Source: Allolobophora icterica (lineage: Eukaryota; Annelida; Clitellata; Crassiclitellata; Lumbricidae). Taken from it: a DNA stretch of 64,000 nt. The translations under genes were made by a program, and so were the position numbers. The stretch is from positions 67,164,354-67,228,353 of the forward strand of contig OY744608.1 in NCBI GenBank assembly GCA_963556255.1. The letters run 5' to 3'. Each line of letters opens with the position of its first letter. The stretch's first letter is position 1. The notes below the pieces were generated by a model that worked only from the letters and a program-made list of their open reading frames with translations, searched no databases and was not told where the DNA came from. Shown here piece by piece: positions 11,590-20,941 of the stretch.

Positions 11590-12120
11590 GCATAGAGGAT
11601 TGGGTGGATTAGGGCAGAGGATTGGATGGTTAGGTAAGGGGATTGTATGGACTAACAATATGGAGAGAAAGAGGAGCAGAGGAGATCTAATTGAAGCTTA
11701 TATGATTATCACTGGCAAGGAAGCGCGCAGTGGGATATGATCTTTGACCTAGTAGGGCCTACCAAACAAGACAACTCGGGGACACATGCAGGTATAAATT
11801 ATTTAAGAGGCCGAAAGGAACATTAGGGCAGAAATTCTTCAGCGCAAGAGTTATGGAATGGTTTGGATGGTACTACTGTCTCAGTGGACACTATCACAGC
11901 TTTTAAGAAGAAGCTAGGAAAATTTGGCTATTAAGCGTTCGAGGTTAATTTGCAGTGGTTCTAACACAGAGGAGTCTTCTGAACCACTGAAACCCTTGTT
12001 ATGTTATGTTATGTTATGTTATGTTATGTTAACTCTCCAATTTCGAAAGAGCAACTCATACTACGCCCAAGGAACGGGTTTGTTCACGAGCACTGTGTCG
12101 TGTTAGGGGTTGTCCAAAGA
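11590..12120. other. Intron 3 interior; (TATGT)n
   Basis: A few diverged copies of the 22-bp GGATTGGATGGATTAGGG unit occupy 11590-11640. The rest is unique intronic sequence with no supported gene, apart from a pure TATGT pentamer run at about 11998-12033. Confidence 0.5.
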
Positions 12121-12298
12121 AGCCAGAGAGAGACAGACAGACAGACAGACTGACAGAAATAGACAGAGACATAGAGAGACAGACAGAGAGAGACAGACAG
12201 AGAGACAGAGAGAGACAGAGATAGAGACAGACAGAGATAGAGAGAGAGGGGAGAGAGAGACAGAGAGAGAGAGAGAGAGACAGAGAGAGAGAGAGACA

Positions 12299-12391
<93 letters not shown>
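12121..12391. repeat. (GA)n / (GACA)n microsatellite
   Basis: GACAGACA runs grade into about 90 bp of pure GA. The charged and Ser-Leu ORFs are translations of it. Confidence 0.97.
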
Positions 12392-12396
<5 letters not shown>

Positions 12397-12406
12397 GAAA
12401 GAACCA

Positions 12407-12479
12407 ATTGTGCTCTTCGTGTGGTTTATCCGGACATCCTGTCTGGCTTGACGCAGCGTTTGTAAAGCTGTTGCCCTGA
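12407..12479 (+). repeat. Inverted repeat arm A (pairs with 13567-13639)
   Basis: This arm is complementary to 13567-13639 over about 73 bp with only a handful of mismatches. Its core GGCTTGACGCAGCG resembles the GACTTGACGCAGCGCTTGTG family tandemly repeated at 37367-37830, so these are oppositely oriented copies of one interspersed repeat. (GACA)n and (GA)n follow at 12481-12570. Confidence 0.85.
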
Positions 12480-12480
12480 T

Positions 12481-12523
<43 letters not shown>

Positions 12524-12959
12524 CAGAGACAGTGACAGAGAGACAGAGACAGAGACAGAGATAGAGAGAGCTATTAAGCATGATGATCAGATACAGCGAG
12601 AGCGTTGCTGATGACGATGTTTCAATTAGCGGTGGTAATTGCTTTCAGAAGATAAGTTTACAGTATGACGTTTTGTCTGGCAGTAGCGATAAGCTACATT
12701 AGCTGACTTTACTCCGGTTTTTCCAACGCATTGTCACCTCAGAGACAGACCTGGATACTGTTTTTTTCTGGACGACCAACAATATTGCAGTTAAAAACTC
12801 GGTTATTGGACGATTTACGGAATATTCGTGGAGATCTCTGGGGCGTTTGGTGTTTATAGAAGGGGGAAAAAGCAACTGTGGTAATAAAGAAATGTAGGTG
12901 AGTGTTGACATTGTTTGTGTATTAGTTAGAAAGTGAAACTGTGCCACTGCCCGTACTCT

Positions 12960-13198
12960 GATAGTGCCAGTCCCAAGCTCGGATAAGGGAGGAGGGCGAC
13001 GCTAATGAATTATTATTAATCCTGCATTTACTAAGCGCCACTATCTAATGGCGAAGCAACAATCGAAGGCACTGATCAATTGTGAGTGAAAGACTTCTTC
13101 GATGCCCCTACACAGTAACAGTCTCAGGGAAGGAGGATCGAACCTGTACTCTCTGGTTCACAAGGCAAGTGCTTTAACCAATCGGCCACCCTGTCTTA
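12960..13198 (-). repeat. SINE family 1 copy with Repeat C fragment
   Basis: On the minus strand the A/B-box head lies near 13198 and the tail with TAAGCGCCACTATCTAATG lies near 13025. It is preceded at 12960-13008 by AGTGCCAGTCCCAAGC and GGAGGAGGGCGACGCTAATG, the conserved piece of Repeat C. Confidence 0.8.
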
Positions 13199-13566
13199 CT
13201 GTTGTGTTTACGTCAGGACTTGTTTTAACTTGCAGTGAAACACATAATGGGCAGCGATAACTTGAAAAGTACAGTGATGAAAGGCTGTTTGCGCAGGAAA
13301 TGAATTGTAATTCTGTTTTAATTATTTATGATTTTTATTATGGAACAAAAGCGACAAAGTGTTCGCCATGTGCTGTGATAATTTTTTCTTTAAACATGCC
13401 CTGGTTTACGTTGAGAGAAATGGGAAGCGGACACATTGGATGAGTCAGGGTAAGAGGTGGGGACTTCAGGTTTAAATGGAAAGCCAGGGAGTCATAGAAA
13501 CAGGGGCTTGACACGGACGACACTGTGAAGGATCTGGAAGGGGTGAAGGAACAGTCTGCGGAGATC

Positions 13567-13639
13567 TCAGGGCAACAGCTTTGCAAAAGCTGCGTCAAGT
13601 CAGACAGGATGTCCGGATAAACCACGCGAAGAGCACAAT
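13567..13639 (-). repeat. Inverted repeat arm B (pairs with 12407-12479)
   Basis: This is the partner of arm A, containing GGGCAACAGCTTTGC, GACAGGATGTCCGGATAAAC and GAAGAGCACAAT. Confidence 0.85.
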
Positions 13640-13689
13640 CAAAGGCGAAGTGCAGAGTGGGTGTAGACGTGTAGTGGCGTTATATAAAT

Positions 13690-13862
13690 ACACACAATAC
13701 TACTACAACTACACTACTACAACTACACTACTACAACTACACTACTACAACTACACTACTACAACTACACTACTACAACTACACTACTACAACTACACTA
13801 CTACAACTACACTACTACAACTACACTACTACAACTACACTACTACAACTACACTACTACTG
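13690..13862. repeat. 14-bp minisatellite CTACTACAACTACA
   Basis: There are about twelve almost perfect copies. The Tyr/Thr-rich ORF is an artefact. Confidence 0.97.
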
Positions 13863-13989
13863 CTGCAATAAAGTAATCACCATAATCTTAATTAAACTCG
13901 TGTACCTTTAAAGTGCCTTTCTAAGTTCCTTAGTTGCTGTTTAACAACTCAGTGTCATAAGAAAGATCATGACAATAGGCCACCTTAAC

Positions 13990-14176
13990 ATTCTTCTGTT
14001 CTGCCTTCTGTAGCATGTTCTAATGCAGTACTGTTCTCTGCTTTACGTTATGCTCTAATGTTCTGTAGTTATGTTCCACATAATGTTCTACTGTTCTGCG
14101 TTTTATAGCATATTCTAATGCTGTACTGGAGACTACATTATGGTCTGATGTTCTATAGTTGTGTTCTGCATAATGT
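13990..14176 (+). repeat. Inverted repeat arm 1 flanking kif26 exon 4
   Basis: This arm contains repeated motifs such as GTAGCATGTTCTAATGC, TTATGCTCTAATGTTCTG and GTTCCACATAATGTTC. Read against the reverse complement of 15799-15983 it matches for about 185 bp with roughly one mismatch in ten and one 8-base gap. The two arms enclose the minisatellite and exon 4. Confidence 0.88.
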
Positions 14177-14177
14177 A

Positions 14178-15305
14178 GAAAATTGGAAGGATTAGGGTAG
14201 AGGATTGGATGGATTAGGGTAGAGGATTGGATGGATTAGGGTAGAGGATTGGATGGATTAGGGTAGAGGATTGGATGGATTAGAGTAGAGGATTCGATGG
14301 ATTAGGGTAGAGGACTGGATTGAATATGGTAGAGGATTTGATGGATTAGGGTAGAGTATTGGATGGATTAGGGCAGAGGATTGGATGGATTAGGGCAGAG
14401 GATTTGATGGATTAGGGTAGAGTATTGGATGGATTAGGGCAGAGGATTGGATGGATTAGGGTAGAGTATTGGATGGATTAGGGTAGAGGATTGGATGGAT
14501 TACGGTAGAGTATTGGATGGATTAGGGTAGAGTATTGGATGGATTAGGGTAGAGGATTGGATGGATTAGGGTACAGTATTGGATGGATTAGGATAGAGGA
14601 TTGGATGGATTAGGGTAGAGTATTGGATGGATTAGGGTAGAGGATTGGATGGATTAGGGTAGAGGATTGGATGGATTAGGGTAGAGTATTGGATGGATTA
14701 GGGTAGATGATTGGATGGATTAGGGTAGAGGATTTGATGGATTAGGGTAGAGGATTGGATTGATTAGGGTAAAGGATTGGATAGATTAGGGTAGAGGATT
14801 GGATGGATTGGGGTAGAGGATTGGATGGATTAGGGTAGAGTATTGGATGGATTAGGGTAGAGTATTGGATGGATTAGGGTAGAGTATTGGATGGATTAGG
14901 GTAGAGGATTGGATGGATTAGGGTAGAGGATTGGATGGATTAGGGTAGAGGATTGGATGGATTAAGGTAGAGGATTGGATGGATTAGGGTAGAGGATTGG
15001 ATGGATTAGGGTAGAGGATTGGATGGATTAGGGTAGAGGATTAGATGGATTAGGGTAGAGGATTAGATGGATTAGGGTAGAGGATTTTATAGATTAGGGT
15101 AGAGGATTCGATGGATTAGGGTAGAGGATTGGATAGATTAGGGTAGAGTATTCGATGGATTAGGGTAGAGGATTCGATGGATTGGGGTAGAGGATTGAAT
15201 GGATTAGGGTAGAGGATTCGATTGATTAGGGTAGAGGATTCGATGGATTAGGGTAGAGGATTCGATGGATTAAGTTAGAGGATTCAATGGATTTGGGTAG
15301 GAATT
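14178..15305. repeat. 22-bp minisatellite, ~51 copies, with TTAGGG
   Basis: The unit is AGGATTGGATGGATTAGGGT plus AG, with variants such as AGTATTGG and ATTCGATGG. Each unit holds one TTAGGG hexamer. The array ends 65 bases before the exon 4 acceptor. Variants cluster by position: TATT variants lie in the middle and TTCG variants near the 3' end, as expected from local unit exchange. Confidence 0.97.
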
Positions 15306-15369
15306 CGTAAAGAATTAGGATTTTAATTTGGATTTTTTCACTTTTGTTCCGTGTTGTTATGTTCTTCAG

Positions 15370-15529
15370 TTGTGGATCTGAGAATTGTTCGATCAGTTGT
15401 AACAAACTCTTTGGATCAGCTGATCATTGCGTGAATCCAGGAGACCAAAAGTTTGGTTCATCTGTTGTCAGGGATCAAGCACTGGATTTGGAAGATTCCA
15501 TCGATCTGCTGGTTCAGGATCTGCTCCAG
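15370..15529 (+). CDS. kif26: kif26 exon 4
   Basis: The exon encodes residues 377-430. It includes four cysteines in CGSENCSISCNK and ADHC, and ends LEDSIDLLVQDLLQ. The acceptor GTTATGTTCTTCAG and donor CTCCAG|GTGATG are good. Entry phase 2 and exit phase 0 match its neighbours. At 160 bp it is not a multiple of three, so skipping it would break the frame. It lies between the two arms of a long inverted repeat. Confidence 0.8.
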
Positions 15530-15539
15530 GTGATGTAGA

Positions 15540-15983
15540 AGCATGACATTTAGCAGAGAACTAAAGAACATTAGAATATGAGATAGAACAATAGAACGTG
15601 TAACTATAGAACATTATGTCGAACATGTAGCTGTACAGATTAGAATGTGATGCTGAACACAATTATGGAACATTAGAACATGATGTAGAAGACAGAACAC
15701 AGAACAGTATATCATTAGAATGTTAGAACATACTATATATAACAAAGAACTATAGAACATTGGAACAGTATGTAGATCACAGATCTGTACATATTTGAAC
15801 ATTATGCAGAACACAACTATAGAACATCAGACCATAATGTAGAAGAAAGAACAGTACAGCATTACAACATGCTAGAAAACACAGAACTATAGAACATTAT
15901 GTGGAACATGACTACAGAACATTAGAGCATAATGTAAAGCACAGAACAGTACAGCATTAGAACATGCTACAGAACAGAAGAAC
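15540..15983 (-). repeat. GAACATTAGAACAT array including arm 2 (15799-15983)
   Basis: This is a tandem series of roughly 90-bp units built from ACTATAGAACATTATG, AGAACAGTACAGCATTAGAA and similar motifs. The last two units (15799-15983) are the reverse complement of 13990-14176. The array begins only ten bases after exon 4. Confidence 0.88.
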
Positions 15984-16048
15984 GTCACCTAGCAAGTTAT
16001 ATGGCTCCTCACCTCAAATAAATGATCAATATCTGTTGTGCTTTTAAG

Positions 16049-16365
16049 ATTGCAGGAGGAGTGTGCCTACGAGGTGGTCCCCCGAAAGATTTGCCTATAG
16101 GAACAAACATGGAGGAAGTTATCATCAGTGATACGGCTGGAGGTGATAACAAAGGCATCAGCGATAAGAGTGTTGCAGGGTTGGCTGATAGGCAAATTTG
16201 TGGTGTTAAAGGAAAAACAAAGGACAAAAGTAATCCTTTAATGGAAAAGATGCCAGGTGTGTCTCTGGAAGCAGCGTCAAATCCAGTACTGTCAGAAAAT
16301 CTGGGAAGAGATTTGCTGACGAGCTATTTTCCATTGTTGGATGTTACTAATTCAGGTTGTTCAAG
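16049..16365 (+). CDS. kif26: kif26 exon 5
   Basis: The exon encodes residues 431-536, starting IAGGVCLRGGPPKDLPIG, with Gly/Ser/Lys-rich, probably disordered sequence ending LLDVTNSGCS. The acceptor CTTTTAAG keeps phase 0 with exon 4. The stronger-looking AG seven bases downstream would need a phase-1 donor and is rejected. The donor TCAAG|GTATTT gives phase 2. Confidence 0.75.
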
Positions 16366-16881
16366 GTATTTATCTACTTTGTTCAGGTGTTTTCTAAGTT
16401 TAATTATACCTACACTATATAGGCCTTTGATATGGCACCGTTTAAGTACCTTACACGAGTGCTGCACTCCTTAATTTGAGTGATCAGTGCTAAAATTTGC
16501 TGAGACAACAAGTTTCTCTCTAAGTAAATAATGCTTTGCCTTAGATAACTGAAACTTTTTTGTACGTTTTGTGAATGATAGCAGACTTTCATTGACCAGC
16601 ACAGTTTTATATAGGAGTCAGAATTTTATAAAATTTCATACGCTTTAAAATAATATGCACTTTTAATAAAATGTACCTTTTAAACTCATGTGCAGTCTAA
16701 CATGACGTGCTCTTTAAAACAATAAGGACATTAACCTATGTAGCATTTTGTTTAGAGTAATTTTGTTGAATATTTTCCGTTTAGTGGAGATGTTAAAATA
16801 ATGTACAGAATAAAACAATATGGTCGTTAACCTATAGATGTAAAATTTTGTTCTAAGTTGTTTTCAATATTTTCCGTCTAG
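16366..16881 (+). other. kif26 intron 5, AT-rich, nothing recognised
   Basis: This is unique AT-rich sequence. Two similar segments (about 16705-16780 and 16800-16880) share AACCTAT, AATTTTG or CATTTTG, and ATATTTTCCGTTTAGTG or ATATTTTCCGTCTAGTG. The acceptor region is therefore locally duplicated, and the upstream copy near 16775 is a potential cryptic acceptor. Confidence 0.5.
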
Positions 16882-17068
16882 TGAAGGTGTTCAGAAAAAT
16901 CAAAATCATGCAGGCCATCGAAATCAGAGAGAAGGTCACGACTGCTACATTCAGGACACTGCAGATTTTCCAACTAATTTTGCAAAAACTATTGCTACCT
17001 GTCCTCCAGAAGTTCCACCGGAGTTGTTACGACTTTCAGAGTTCCAGAGTCCGGATGCTGGTCGAAAA
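16882..17068 (+). CDS. kif26: kif26 exon 6 (linker into motor)
   Basis: The exon encodes residues 536-598, including FAKTIATCPPEVPPELLRL and ending SPDAGRK. The acceptor is CCGTCTAG. I chose the donor GAAAA|GTTTGT over AAAG|GTAGCA 25 bases downstream, because only the first joins in phase 0 to VRVIV in exon 7 and gives the expected GRKVRVIV entry into beta-1. Use of the downstream donor would put exon 7 in the wrong frame. Confidence 0.85.
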
Positions 17069-17360
17069 GTTTGTACCATAACTTTCTTGTATAAAGGTAG
17101 CATTGTAGCGAATTTTCTTTATTGCAGCAAGCTTTTTGTAACATGGAAATACAGAAAACTTTAGCGAACTTTCTTTTTATAGATAACATTGTGGTAAACT
17201 CAAAGTCTTATGTCCCATAGTTGAACATAGGGAAGGTGCTCATTTCCTGCTCTTTGACCTTTGACTCAGGAATGCATGAATCCTGAGGTTGTGAATGCAT
17301 TTGTGAGGGATTTTCGTTTGAGGTTCATGTGTTGCCTGTCATCACTCCTCTTCTTTGTGC

Positions 17361-17443
<83 letters not shown>

Positions 17444-17587
17444 ATCGCACACTGATTACTCTTGCTATTTGAGTGACGCTATATAAATGTTCAATTACAA
17501 TTTTACAAAGATACATGTATATATTTGCTGATACCATGCAAAATCTGACATTTTTCTCTATCCATACTGTTATTACCTTGACCTCAG
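17069..17587 (+). other. kif26 intron 6, with (TA)n microsatellite
   Basis: An (AT)n tract occupies about 17359-17440, followed by a ACGCTATATAAATGT repeat fragment at about 17470. No other feature is supported. Confidence 0.85.
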
Positions 17588-17776
17588 GTAAGAGTGATCG
17601 TATGCATCAGCCCAGTCAACTCGGAATCCGATTCCTTCCTCGATGCAGACGCAGAGCGAAGTCGAGTAACGCTTCTGGAGTCAAGTTCTGATGAGTCGTG
17701 GCTGAGGAGACATGGCCATCATCCGATCCGGAAGGCCTTTGCCTTTGATTCGGTCTTTCCACAGAATGCCCCATTG
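17588..17776 (+). CDS. kif26: kif26 exon 7 (motor beta-1 to beta-3)
   Basis: The exon encodes residues 599-661. VRVIVCISPVNSESDSFLD is followed by a VTLLESSSDES strand and FAFDSVFPQNAPL, equivalent to the kinesin FxFDxVF element. The acceptor ACCTCAG is followed immediately by GTAAGAG, so the first bases of the exon themselves look like a donor. The donor is CATTG|GTTGGT. The exon is 63 codons exactly, phase 0 at both ends, so skipping would stay in frame. Confidence 0.92.
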
Positions 17777-18055
17777 GTTGGTTGGCATTCATTTCTGTTT
17801 GTATCTTGCTTCAAGTAAATTCACCTGTAGACATTTATATAGCGCCTCTTCAAGGAGAACTACTCAGAGTTGCTTCTGACTCCAGCACTATTATTGCTAT
17901 TATTATTATTGCTACTATTTTTTATTATTATGCATTTATTAAGCACCATCATCAAATGACCATGCATCAAGCGATGGCACTGAGCATCCTTGTTTGTATG
18001 TTACTGAAGGACTTGCTCAAGCTCCCTACACTGTAACAGTTGCAGGGGGGGTTGC
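17777..18055 (-). repeat. ATATAGCGCC repeat fragment and SINE family 1 (3' part)
   Basis: 17816-17870 resembles the TTATATAGCGCC repeat. From about 17930 a minus-strand SINE family 1 copy runs to 18055. Its tRNA-like head reappears at 18994-19057 after the hAT insertion. Confidence 0.75.
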
Positions 18056-18985
18056 CAGTCTTGTTGTCCTCGAGACCAGGGTCTTGGTCTCGAGTGCACT
18101 CGAGTTCGTTTTTAAAAGTCTTGGTCTTGGTCTTGGTCTTGAGACCAAAGGTCTTGGTCTTGGTCTTGGTCTTGAGGTTCAAGGTCTTGGTCTTGGTCTT
18201 GGTCTTGAGGTTCAAAGTCTTGGTCTTGGTTTTGCAAGACCAAGACCAAGACTTTTGTCAATATGAGCAGTCATTAATTTTAACAAACGGCAAGAATTTT
18301 AAAAATTTATCCAAAATTACTCATACAGTTATTGCTTTAGTATTTACACGGTGTGAATGAGGCTTCACCGTTGCTTTGGACACCTAATATAGGTCGATGG
18401 TTTTGGACAATTATTTTGACTTCCGGTTATTTACCATGGAATGATTTAAAAACAGACTCATGATTAATTTGTACATTTACATCCGGTTCTTGAAAAGCTG
18501 CTTTGTGTGCTAGCGATTTAAGCACTTGTAGACCGTGTTTTTTCACATGGCAGAATTTTTATGAGGCCCCACAGTCTTGGTCAGAAAATTCTGAGCAAAT
18601 TGGTTTGTATAAAATTCAACAGGCATTTGGAATAACATTTCGCATGAAGGACTTTTGTAAATACGAATTCTCCCCAGTCTCCATTTAGAGTTGTTTGCTT
18701 GAATAAAAGTAAAAACTCATGTTTTCATTAAAATAACGAGTAGTCCGACTGGACAATTTTTAGTAAGGAATAGAAGTCTAGATACGACTGTGATTTTTTG
18801 GGGTCTTGGTCTCGGTCTTGGTCTTGAGGTTCAAGGTCTTGGTCTTGGTCTTGGTCTTGAGGTTCAAGGTCTTGGTCTTGGTCTTGGTCTTGAGGTTCAA
18901 GGTCTTGGTCTTGGTCTTGGTCTTGAGGTTCAAGGTCTTGGTCTTGGTCTTGGTCTTGAGGTTTAAGGTCTTGACAACAAGACTG
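18056..18985. mobile_element. 930-bp hAT-like element built of 33-bp tandem repeats
   Basis: It starts CAGTCTTGTTGTC and ends GACAACAAGACTG, a perfect 13-bp TIR. The exact 8-bp TSD GGGGTTGC flanks it (18048-18055 and 18986-18993). Inside each end is a tandem array of four GGTCTT hexamers plus GAGGTTCAA (33 bp), in the same orientation at both ends. A short inverted piece lies at about 18234-18250. The middle (about 18260-18780) is unique AT-rich DNA. It splits a SINE. The Val-Leu and Gln-Asp ORFs are repeat translations. Confidence 0.93.
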
Positions 18986-18993
18986 GGGGTTGC

Positions 18994-19057
18994 TCGAACC
19001 TGTACTCTCCCCGTTACAAGACGAACACTCTAACCAGTCGACTACTGTGTCCGTACC
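18994..19057 (-). repeat. SINE family 1, head after hAT insertion
   Basis: The inverted B box TCGAACC and inverted A box follow directly on the TSD, completing the SINE begun at 17930. Confidence 0.8.
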
Positions 19058-19144
19058 GGTCGAAAATCTAACTAAGTCTATCTCTAACACATGACCTTTC
19101 CATGTTTATATACACTAGTTTCCCACACCTCGTCCGTCTGCCCT

Positions 19145-19385
19145 TACATGTAACAACGCACATACATGAATACATACATACATACATGCATACATTCATG
19201 GGTGCATGAATGCATACACACACTCATACATACATTCATACATGCACGAATATATACAGACATACATATATACATCCATCCATGCATGAATACATACATA
19301 CATATATGTATGAATACATACATGTATGAATACATACATGCATGAATACATACATGCATGCATTACATATGTACATACATACGTA
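19145..19385. repeat. (CATA)n-rich microsatellite
   Basis: This is an ACATACATACATG type array with ATGAATAC variants. It ends 20 bases before the exon 8 acceptor. Confidence 0.93.
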
Positions 19386-19403
19386 TACGTGTTTGTGCTG
19401 TAG

Positions 19404-19497
19404 AGCGCTGTATGTTCAGCGAGCCTTGTCGAGACACTGCAGTCGGTTATAAACGGTTCAGACGGTTGTGTCTTCACCTACGGACATGGTCGAGTCG
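19404..19497 (+). CDS. kif26: kif26 exon 8 (motor P-loop)
   Basis: The exon encodes residues 662-693. SAVCSASLVETLQSVINGS leads into DGCVFTYGHGRV, and the P-loop GHGRVGKT is completed by exon 9. Canonical kinesins read GQTGSGKT, so QTGS is replaced by HGRV while GKT is retained. The short exon is absent from simple ORF searches. It was found by looking for the missing P-loop strand. The acceptor is GTGCTGTAG and the donor GTCG|GTAGGT, phase 1. Confidence 0.92.
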
Positions 19498-20024
19498 GTA
19501 GGTACTCGGATACTTATGCAATCATTAGTATCTAAACCAACGTAGCCTGCCATCCCTGGGTCCTGTTGTTGGATCACTGTGGTCGTGTGTGCGCTCGGCC
19601 GAATGACCTTTGACCTCTGGTACTTTGTTTAGAGACATGTAAGGAACAGTTGATCAGTGCCATTGATTGATACTTGGTTACTAAGCATAATCAATTACCT
19701 CTGCTTCTTAGGAGTTCCTCCATCTAAGTATTTACCTTACCAATACCTGTAGTACTTTAGTCTTATTCTACTGTAATTAGTACGAAATTCAGTAGACTGA
19801 CTTAAGGGGATGAGGATCGAACCCATACTTCGCATTACAAGGCAAGCACTCAACCAATCGGCTACCATGTCCCACTTTCTGGGCATTGAACTGACTGTGG
19901 CTTGATTTTGGTGTGCCATCGGGTGATGCTTTGTACATTATATACCAGCATCATGAATAATAATTATATTAATAATAATAATTTTAATAATATCTGATTA
20001 ATAATTAGTGTGAATAACTTTCAG
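19498..20024 (-). other. kif26 intron 8, with SINE family 1
   Basis: A decayed minus-strand SINE family 1 copy has its body at about 19640-19720 and its head at about 19800-19875 (GAGGATCGAACCCATACT). An AT-rich (TAA)-like tail precedes the acceptor CTTTCAG at 20024. Confidence 0.65.
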
Positions 20025-20222
20025 GGAAGACGTTCACAATGTTTGGAGTTGACGATGTCGACAGAGGAGTTGGAATCATTCCAAGTGCCATTGCGTGGCT
20101 CTATCGACTGATCGAAATCCGGAAGGAAAGAACTGGATCAAGATTCTCCGTCAGAGTATCAACTGGACAACTCATCGACCGAACGGAACAGCTGAAGGAC
20201 CTTCTGACTCACCTTGACGGAG
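20025..20222 (+). CDS. kif26: kif26 exon 9 (motor alpha-2 region)
   Basis: The exon encodes residues 693-759. It completes GKTFTMFG, then GVGIIPSAIAWLYRLIEI and RKERTGSRFSVRVSTGQL. Arg-Lys-Glu and RFSVRVS are KIF26 signatures, and this block is the clearest family match in the gene. Exit phase is 1, with donor GGAG|GTACAA. Confidence 0.95.
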
Positions 20223-20779
20223 GTACAAAGTCCTAGGACTCCGAGAACTCTTGTTTGAATCAAACTACTTGAATTACTAATAATGATAATAATACTAATA
20301 ACAATAATTAACAATGCATTCGCTTTTTATAGCACCTTTTCCACTGATGAGGACTAGCCATTCCAGAGCAAAGCTCATTTTTATTTCTCTATTCGTGAGG
20401 GATCATATGTACCGTGGGGGAAAATAATAATATTAATGATATTAGTATTAATTTGTAGCATCAATAATACTGATGATAATAATCATAATAATAATAATGA
20501 CAATAGCAATGAATTCACCTGATTAATTAGTCATTTTTCATTATGATAATGGCACTATAGAAGTCATTATTATTATTAGATGATTATACTTATCATTAAC
20601 TGTTAATTATTATAATTTATTAGATGATTATTATTATTATTATTATCATTATTATTATTATTATGTGATAATTATTATTATTATTTAGATGATTGTTATT
20701 ATTTTTATTAAGTGTTAATTATTATTATTTATTAGATGATTTTTATTAAGTGTTTATTGTTATTTGTGTCTGACAACAG
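20223..20779 (+). other. kif26 intron 9, AT-rich
   Basis: Degenerate (TAA)n and (ATT)n sequence fills most of it, with repeated TTAGATGATTATT and TTATTAAGTGTT motifs. The acceptor is TGACAACAG. No other feature is visible. Confidence 0.7.
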
Positions 20780-20941
20780 GTAACGACAGTAACCGTGGCG
20801 ACTCCTTGACAACCGAGAAACACCAGCAGACAAAGTCGCGACACCTGCTTCAGAGTTTGACGCAACTGAGGACAACATCGGCCGAGCATCTCGCGTTTTG
20901 TCTGGATGCTGCGTTGGCGGCTTCGACTTCGGCAGCTGATG
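20780..20941 (+). CDS. kif26: kif26 exon 10 (motor)
   Basis: The exon encodes residues 759-813. It has a Ser/Asp/Gln-rich loop, then LLQSLTQLRTTSAEHLAFCL and DAALAASTSAADG. This corresponds to the KIF26 helix before switch I (SxLRAxTAExAxFYLDAAIAA type). It opens with GTAAC right after the acceptor. Exit phase is 1. Confidence 0.92.

Noticed and set aside
14178..15305. Telomeric repeat
   Set aside because: TTAGGG occurs once per 22-bp unit, not in tandem, so this is a minisatellite.
16056..16365. Exon 5 starting at the stronger GATTGCAG acceptor
   Set aside because: It would need a phase-1 donor in exon 4, whereas the CTCCAG donor gives phase 0.
17069..17094. Downstream donor AAAG|GTAGCA for exon 6
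   Set aside because: It would place exon 7 in the wrong frame and lose VRVIVCISP.
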